Position numbers and translations under genes: made by a program. A stretch of 64,000 nucleotides of DNA from Diphasiastrum complanatum (lineage: Eukaryota; Streptophyta; Lycopodiopsida; Lycopodiales; Lycopodiaceae): assembly GCA_029204225.1 (NCBI GenBank), contig CM055095.1, forward strand, positions 17,865,561 through 17,929,560. Reading direction: 5' to 3'. Below are positions 57,491-64,000 of the stretch, piece by piece. Positions within the stretch are counted from its first letter, which is position 1. Each line of letters starts with the position of its first letter. The notes below the pieces were generated by a model. It saw nothing but the letters and a program-made list of their open reading frames with translations. It was not told the origin of the DNA and searched no databases.

Positions 57491-58010
57491 TTCTCATATG
57501 TGGAGGGCAAGCTTGAAAGCAATGTCATAATTGCATCTTGATTCTCTATGACTAATCCGACAATGGCCATCTGTTACAAGAGATTCTTAAACTGGTTAAT
57601 ATGATTATGAGGAGAATCATTATTCAACATCTTGAGTGTGAAGAATTTTCTTCGAAGATGTAACTTGGTATTACGTCTCTCACATCATATAGTGAGCTCA
57701 AGATGTCCCAAACTTCTTTCGAAGTTTTAGCTTCAGCTACATGGCCAATTTGAGTATCTGATATATTGAGGATAATAAGCGCGAAAGCTTTACCATCCTT
57801 CGATTTTCACTTTGAGTCATCTGTGTCATCTTCAGGTTTCACTTTGATACCTGTAACAACATCCCACAACTTGTTGGCGATTAGCAAGGTCTTCATCTTA
57901 AATTTCTATAAATGATAATTGGATCCACTCAGCTTGTCTGCGATATGACCGGCTTTACTTTGAAAATCCATCTAGAACTTTAGACTGTCGATAATTCTAT
58001 TGTCATTAAG
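57491..58010 (-). pseudogene. Copia gag remnant, minus strand
   Basis: Read from 58010 downward: KAGHIADKLSGSNYHL, a stop, KFKMKTLLIANKLWDVVTGI, ALIILNISDTQIGHVAEAKT, SKEVWDILSSLYDV, a frame break, then MAIVGLVIENQDAIMTLLSS and LPSTYEN, where it meets the HIPP relic. This is UBN2-type gag with at least three stops. It belongs with the PBS at 58161 and the LTR at 58174. Confidence 0.82.
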
Positions 58011-58160
58011 AAAAAGATACAATGCTACGTTACAATCGAAAATCAATTCTCTGATCCCAAAATAAATTGATTCAAACTGAAGAATAATTTCATATCACGA
58101 AAGATATCAAGTATAAGAGCTTGCACTCTAATATAGTATTAGGCCTTGAAGAAGAATCAA

Positions 58161-58173
58161 CGCTTTGATACCA
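58161..58173 (-). promoter_or_regulatory. Primer-binding site, minus strand
   Basis: Reverse complement reads TGGTATCAAAGCG, the initiator-Met tRNA complement in this Copia lineage, directly inside the LTR end. Confidence 0.85.
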
Positions 58174-58851
58174 TGTTGGAAAGAGGTGTGTAAAAGATAG
58201 GTCGAAAAGAATCAAATGAAAAGAATTCAAACGACAAGAAAGAAAACTTATCATGCACAGTGGAATAAACGATCTTTCTCTTTCTCTATGTATGACTACG
58301 CCTATCAATTTTGAACAAAACAATAGTGATAGAAATCATGTTTGATCTTATGGTAAGTAGCTTTCAAATCATTAGTACTAAAAATATTTAGCATTGAATT
58401 TATCAGACAAATAATCTACTGTGAAGAATTACAGAAACGCATACATCCTGAGACAAACCTGAACGCAATAAAAGGATAGCATTGATTCAGTATGAAAACG
58501 AAACAGATGTGAATGAGTACAACAAGTTTGTGGATCAAGTCGTGTACTTTAAGCTATTTTTAAGTGACTAAATAAAAGTCTGAATTGAGCGCAACTACTG
58601 ATAAGCAATAAGCGCACTAGTAATCTCTAAATCAGCTCTAAAGAAGTGAGCTAGAATGCTCAAGAGTGTCCAAGCTCGCAGGCTTGAGAGAGAGCTAATT
58701 ATTCAATACTTGATCACACCTTGATTGCAACAATGCTGTAAGATCAACATGCTTGAAACTGTAGAAATATGAGCAGCTATTTATACTTAAGCAAATGCGA
58801 CAACGTCCAATAGTAGGACATTTAATTGGTCCTCAATCATAATGGATAGTG
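58174..58851 (-). repeat. Copia 5' LTR, minus strand, start truncated
   Basis: The minus strand ends in TTTCCAACA at 58174. Internal phrases GAGCATTCTAGCTCA, GCGCTTATTGCTTATC, TATTGCGTTCAGG and GCATTTGCTTAAGTATAAAT align with the LTR at 19826. Homology runs to about 58851 (CCATTATGA on the minus strand), after which plus-strand Copia linker begins, so the first ~170 bp are missing. Confidence 0.8.
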
Positions 58852-59320
58852 AATTGGCATCCATCCAAAATGAGCTGGATGAAGAACCTGAAGAGGGTGA
58901 AGAAGCTGCAAGACAAGACGCTCCATCAAATCAAGAAGTCATGATAGATGAACCGACAAAGCACATTGAATATTTGTGCTTAAATTAGTCGGTATTAAAA
59001 TAAAGGACAAGGATATTCTTGGAACACATATTCACCAAGGAGCACATCACCCCAACATAAAGTTCCAAAGTGGTATGAGAAGCTAGTACAAGAAGGAGCA
59101 GAAGAAATCCCATCTACAAGCCAAGCTAGAGAGATCAGGAGATCCATGAGGAGTCAATGACCTCCCTATAGATTCCAGGTGAACTATGCTCTCATGATGG
59201 AAATCAGAAGTTCCATGAACTCACTATATTTGAAGAAGTGAGGGGAGCAAAGTTTGGCAAAAGGTGATGGTGGATGAAATGAAATCCATCAAAAAGCATG
59301 ACATTGTTGGAAATTGCCAT
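58852..59320 (+). pseudogene. Copia integrase-RT linker and RT start
   Basis: Acidic linker (ELDEEPEEGEEAARQDAPSN) then REIRRSMRSQ, a stop, and an RT start recognisable as LTIFEEVRGAK and DEMKSIKKHDI across shifts. Ends near 59320. Short and out of frame in at least two places. Confidence 0.7.
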
Positions 59321-59389
59321 CATCAAGCAGCTTTTTAATATCCTCATCAATTCTTTTTCGATAGATAGGGTTACAACGGTATGGCTTAG

Positions 59390-59868
59390 CCCAAATGGGC
59401 TTAGCATTTTTGTAAAGACCCTAGAGGATTGCCTCTAAGATGAGGATAGGAGAACACAATAGGAGAGACTATGGAGCCAAACCGCCCAACCAATCCTAGA
59501 TCAAACCTGGATCTAGCCCCCAAGCCATGCCATGTGAAGCAAGAGGAGAAGAGAAGAACTGGTAACCTAAACTCAATATGTCGACGGGAGAATCCCCACC
59601 TCATTATATAGAGAGAGCAGAGTCCTGTGCATGTAACCATGCCACCCCAATGTAGGTCAACTATAATTAGATCACATCTCTTCATGCAGTCCTCCTGCCT
59701 ATATCCATCACAACCACATTAGAGTGTCTGGGTCCTCTCAAGGTTATTAGTCACAAACTGCCCTTGACATGGAATTAAATCACGGCATGACCAACAATCT
59801 CGAATACTGGAGGGCCGGTCTACCATATTAGGACTATTCCAGGTCCTTAACCGAATATGGACATAACA
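59390..59868 (-). repeat. Probable Ty3/gypsy LTR, minus strand
   Basis: Minus strand: PPT GTTTAAGGAGGGAAGAA (59885-59869) followed by TGTTATGTCCATATTCGG, the junction style common in chromovirus-type gypsy elements. A TATA box CTATATAATGAGG lies at about 59605. It runs on through TAGGATTGGTTGGGCGG and CTCTTAGAGGC-like U5 to AATGCTAAGCCC near 59395. The terminal CA is not certain. Confidence 0.65.
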
Positions 59869-59885
59869 TTCTTCCCTCCTTAAAC

Positions 59886-62084
59886 TGCTTCTCCTTAGAA
59901 GCTCCTCAAAACATGAAAGAATGATAGGAACAGTTCCTTTAACTTTCAATATTAACTGAGAAAAATCATTATCCTTAGTCTGACTTTCATATCAAACAAA
60001 TACTCAAAGATAAATCTATTTCCAATCGTTAATCTCTGTTCTGGAGTACAAACTCTAGTTTGAAAAGTACACTAAGTGATAAATTTCTCAACTGGGTTAC
60101 ACTCACTACAAGTTAGTCATATCACCTTCATGTAAAACACTTACGTGAACCACTGAGTAAAATATTTCCTAACTTAGGAGATTAAAGTTAAAGGAAAAAA
60201 ATGATAATTACAGTTTGAAACTATCCACAAACTCTGGCAGACAATTCATAAAACTTTTCCAAGTACAACTATCCTTAGAATCCAATTCTAAGATGTGATA
60301 ATTCATTCAACTAGAATCTTTAGGAGAATCATTAAGATATAGATTGATTAAAACTCAACTCTGAGTATCCTATATACCAGCACCAAATGCTAGCACCCAT
60401 TCATATCAATAGATTTGTCTGTCCACTTTGATAACTGGAGATCCAATCAAAAGAAAAACTGTATACAAGCATCTGCAGACCATAAACTGCATCCACTAGA
60501 TCATTTAAAATAATATCTGTGAGATCCATAGGTTCTCAAAAAAATACTAGAGTAGAGAGATTCAAAACACTGATTTGAATTCTTACTTAACTAATAGACC
60601 AAGAATTAACCATCGCACTTAAGAATCATCACCATTCCTTATAATCCTTTTACAATAATTAAGTATCTATTTATGATCCGTCAATCATAAATATTTAGAT
60701 TCGGATGATTCGTCAATCATAATTTTTGAAATCCAAAACCATAATCATTTACAAGATACTGGAGTATATGTCCGACATAACTCAGAAAAAGTAAGCATCA
60801 TTCCAAAATCTTTCCATTAAGAAAAAACTGGATTTCGAAATATTCTTCAAACAGGATTCTTTGACTGAAGTGCAAGATTTAAGTTCTATAAACCACTGGT
60901 AATCAAACCGAACGCATACCAAAATAACAATCATCTTCAACTACAAAAACTTTAGATTACAATCTAGAATCAAATCTAGATACCCAAAGTCCTACTGAAT
61001 ATCAATTCAGTTATTATTCTCGGATTCATTATGATTCATTATCCTATTGAGCACTTTGGGATACCATCACTAATGAGCTGAGTTCATTCCTTAACTAAGG
61101 AATACTCTATTCCAAGAATATTGTATATCCAATTTATAAATTTTTAATTGATGAATCCAAATGATTCACTAATCATGCATCTTACAAGCAATATAAATCA
61201 AAACTATCAGTTCTTGGTGAATCCACATCACAATGATCGTTTTACCAATTAACTTCATCATGGAGTAATCAACTACTCAAGTTAATTGCCAATGATTCAG
61301 AAATCTCAAATGTCTAGGTAAATAATTCAATTATAATAGTAGAACACCACATTTAGATCCTTAATCAAATCATGCATAAATTAATCCATAAATCTTTCAC
61401 ACAAATATTTGTTAACTCTACAAGTATTTATCAAAACAATACTTGATCACATGTCTACGTTTATCGACTAGGTTAAGTGCACCAAATAACCATAGTAACC
61501 AGGAATACATAGTAGATTCATACAAGATTAATCGTGCACATATGTGAATAATCTCACTATGACCCAGTACATAAACACATTTTTACCTGGCAGATTCCTC
61601 CAAAACCCACATATGCTACTCACATATCTCACTGAGACCTTGTTACTCAGCTACAAAAGATTTTTATTTCTCATGAGTAAATAACATATCCGGAAAATCT
61701 CTGAGACGAATAACATTCACTCTCAACAGTTTTCCAATCTCACTTACCTCTAATTACATAATTTCTCCCACTAAATCAACCCCTCTCTGATCCTAGTACT
61801 TAAACTGAGATTAGGTTGACCCAACATAGAACTCTTAGACTTAAATTCTGATCAAACTTACTTCTATTCCAATCAAAATGGGATTATTAACCTTTGACCT
61901 TTTACTATACTACTTATAGATAATGATTCAAATTTCAAACATGTTCTAGATCCAGATTGTCCACACAATCCCTAGAGAAATCCTCTTATTCGAAAAGTTT
62001 CAATTAGGTATCTTGCTCTGAATCTATCCGAAATTACTTCCAGACCAAATCTCATTTCTATACCACAATTGGTTCTCTTCCAAA
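59886..62084. other. AT-rich non-coding region, no gene seen
   Basis: About 2.2 kb with no frame longer than chance and no recognised domain on either strand. On the minus strand it lies just upstream of the gypsy-type PPT, where the 3' untranslated part of such an element would be. TCAATCATAA/TGATTCGTCAAT phrases recur around 60680-60720. Its right end enters the inverted repeat below. Confidence 0.45.
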
Positions 62085-62242
62085 AAACTATGCAACCTAC
62101 ATATTCCCAAATAGAATTTTATTCCACGACTTCACCCCTCCTTTTAAAGAAATTATAGATTTCAATGAAAGTTAGCTGGAAAGATGATATATGAAAATAT
62201 TTAAATTCGAGGAAAGTCAATAATAAGTGCTTCCACTAGAAA
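62085..62242. repeat. Inverted repeat, left arm
   Basis: ATAGAATTTTATTCCACGAC, TTCACCCCTCCTTTTAAAG and GAAAGTCAATAATAAGTGCT match the reverse complement of 63838-64000 with roughly 85-90% agreement by eye. The arm probably extends further left, pairing with sequence beyond the window. Confidence 0.85.
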
Positions 62243-63837
62243 CCCAAAAGGATTGCCTATAAAGCATGTAAATAGGGTTAAATTGTATTTTGTTTTCTCC
62301 TTCTCAAATTGGTGGAATACCGATTAGTTGGTTATTGTGGTTTTGATGATTTTGGTCATGAAAATTGAACAAACCAAAGCCTTTGAGATACTTGTTAAAT
62401 AATTAATGGAGGAAAATTCATGGTATTTGGAGGTAATTCTTTATTCCACAAAAGTATTTGGAGTGAATACAGTGTAGAAAGTACTCGAATCCAAATCTTA
62501 TTTCTCATATATTATAGATAATTTTAACGAAGTAATTCTTAAGACAATAAGTGAAAAGGGAAAACAGTCCAATTTTATTAGAAAAATTGTAATAATAGGA
62601 ACTGATCAAAAGTAAAACTGATTTCATTTTCAGTTAAAATCCTATGGTGGTTGGTATATTGGTTATTCAGCCCAGGTATAGGACAAATGAAATTGTTTTA
62701 GGCTTTTTCCTACAGTAATTAATTTTAACATTTACTAATGTCGTTACGTCTTATGGATACCTTAGCTGAAATAGATTTCAGGGAACTGATAATTCTAAGG
62801 AGGGAAAAAAAGTGGACATCAATGGTAGTAAGTGTGACCAGGAAATGTATTTCGCAGTTAGGATTTGGTTAATCCCGATAAATAATTGCTTAATACCATA
62901 TATTAATTTCTTGGATTAAATTCATTTAATTGAATTCGTAACTAATATCTTTATAACCATTGAGTTATTCGCAATTTTGGATGTCAACTATGATGTTAGA
63001 AGTAGAATCTGATACATGGATTACATTGGATCTGTTAATTGATAGAAGCTTGTCCATAGAGTTAATGCTCTTGGAGCCAGGGGTATTCGAAGCTTATCAT
63101 TAACCAGAAAGGATCGAAATGTGATACTGAACCATGTTGATTGTTCTGTTTAAATCACTAGGATCAGATGTGGATTTGTGGTATCCATCTAATAGGCATG
63201 CCAATCATCCAAATGAATGGATTCTCTAGTTTAAGAGATAATATTCTATATGGATGATAGGACAGCTAGATGATCAGTGGATCTCTAGAATATCAGATGA
63301 GGTGGTTAAGGGTTTTCTGGAAGAAAAAACTGATGGTATGGGAGATCAATAATTTTGGAAAGGAAATTCTAGGACTGTAAAGATGTGATGATCAATGGTG
63401 TGTTTTAGTACCTAGTCGCGATATGGGAAAAAGAAAATCATTTGATCAAATGTGGGGTATTTTGGGAAATTTTGAGGTTTAATCTAGATCCCAATGTGGT
63501 ATCTTATTATTTACAAAATCAAAGGCCCTCAAATCTATTTCTCGCTTACTTAATTAATCCTTTACTTCTTAGTCATTTCTCGAATATAAGACATCAGACT
63601 AGTTCATGTGATTTCTTTCCAGCATGAAGTTATTCTTCCGAAAGACTGTTATGTCATATAAATTACTACTTGTGGAAATGGACTTGGAATTCAAATAAAT
63701 TCTAAGGTTAAAGTGTTTCAATTTCTTAAACCTAGAATATCTCTTTGTGCATAAATGGATTTTGATGGAATGGTAGTTTCTATCACTTAGGTTAAAAATA
63801 ATTGAAGGAAAAGTCCCGTTTTAATAGAGTGAATCTT
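62243..63837. other. Spacer between inverted-repeat arms, no gene seen
   Basis: About 1.6 kb, AT-rich, no convincing ORF (a 61-codon frame at 63442-63627 has no features). TTCTAAGGAGGGAAAAAAAG near 62790 looks like a PPT but no LTR start follows. Confidence 0.4.
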
Positions 63838-64000
63838 TTAGTGGAAGCACTTATTACTGACTTTCCTTGGATTTAAATATTTTCATATATCAGCTTTCTA
63901 GCTAGCTTTTATTAAAATTTATAATTTCTTTAAAAGGAGGGGTGAAGTGGTGGAATAAAATTCTATTTGGAAATCTGTAGGTTGCATTGTTTTTTCTTGT
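63838..64000. repeat. Inverted repeat, right arm, runs off the window
   Basis: TTAGTGGAAGCACTTATTAC to GGAGGGGTGAAGTGGTGGAA and CTGTAGGTTGCAT, complementary to the arm at 62085-62242 and still matching at base 64000. Confidence 0.85.

Overview
The window is repeat-rich nuclear DNA of a land plant. Three things point to this: a full-length FAD-dependent oxidoreductase ORF with a Ser-rich chloroplast-type leader, the broken remains of a heavy-metal-associated isoprenylated plant protein (HIPP) gene with a plant-style GT-AG intron, and many Ty1/copia retrotransposon copies whose primer-binding sites match plant initiator-Met tRNA. The very long (CT)n, (CA)n and (TA)n tracts, low gene density and heavily decayed elements suggest a large genome (a fern or gymnosperm would fit), but the species cannot be fixed from the sequence alone.

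Layout. 0-0.8 kb: Copia pol fragment. 1.8-2.2 kb: short tandem repeat. 2.2-7.7 kb: Copia element A with both LTRs and broken gag, protease, integrase, RT and RNase H. 8.2-9.6 kb: deleted Ty3/gypsy copy (gag joined to RNase H). 9.8-10.7 kb: degraded coiled-coil ORF and unassigned sequence. 12.1-17.8 kb: a minus-strand Copia gag split by a plus-strand, internally deleted Copia element (B, 13220-17761) with LTRs, PBS, PPT and a 5-bp target duplication. 19.2-21.2 kb: two more Copia RNase H remnants and an LTR. 21.4-21.9 kb: cluster of near-identical palindromes. 23.86-25.49 kb (minus): the only convincingly intact host gene. 26.8-29.1 kb: nearly open Copia gag-RT fragment with one in-frame stop. 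29.9-30.6 kb: another gag, ending in a (CA)n tract. 30.7-38.9 kb: mostly non-coding, with giant microsatellites, telomere-like tracts, a 70-bp tandem repeat, GGGTCGGA-type repeats and a (TA)n-linked foldback repeat family. 38.9-46.1 kb: minus-strand Copia LTR and pol, interrupted by other LTR pieces, and a ~330-bp tandem array carrying a solo LTR with target duplication. 47.6-51.7 kb: two decayed Copia copies; the second abuts a 3' 18S rRNA/ITS1 fragment (51.7-52.3 kb). 52.75-54.33 kb: duplicated microsatellite-rich leader followed by an unassigned acidic-tailed ORF. 54.6-59.3 kb: mosaic of Copia pieces on both strands enclosing the HIPP remnant. 59.4-59.87 kb: minus-strand LTR, probably Ty3/gypsy. 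60-64 kb: AT-rich non-coding sequence ending in a large inverted repeat that runs off the window.

No operon-like cooperation is visible. The window is best read as layered transposon insertions around one surviving oxidoreductase gene and one destroyed HIPP gene. I found no convincing new molecular system. The most informative items are the TSD-bounded, integrase- and RT-less Copia derivative, the HIPP relic, the rDNA fragment with C-to-T decay, the palindrome cluster and the (TA)n foldback family. All identity and copy-number statements are by eye.
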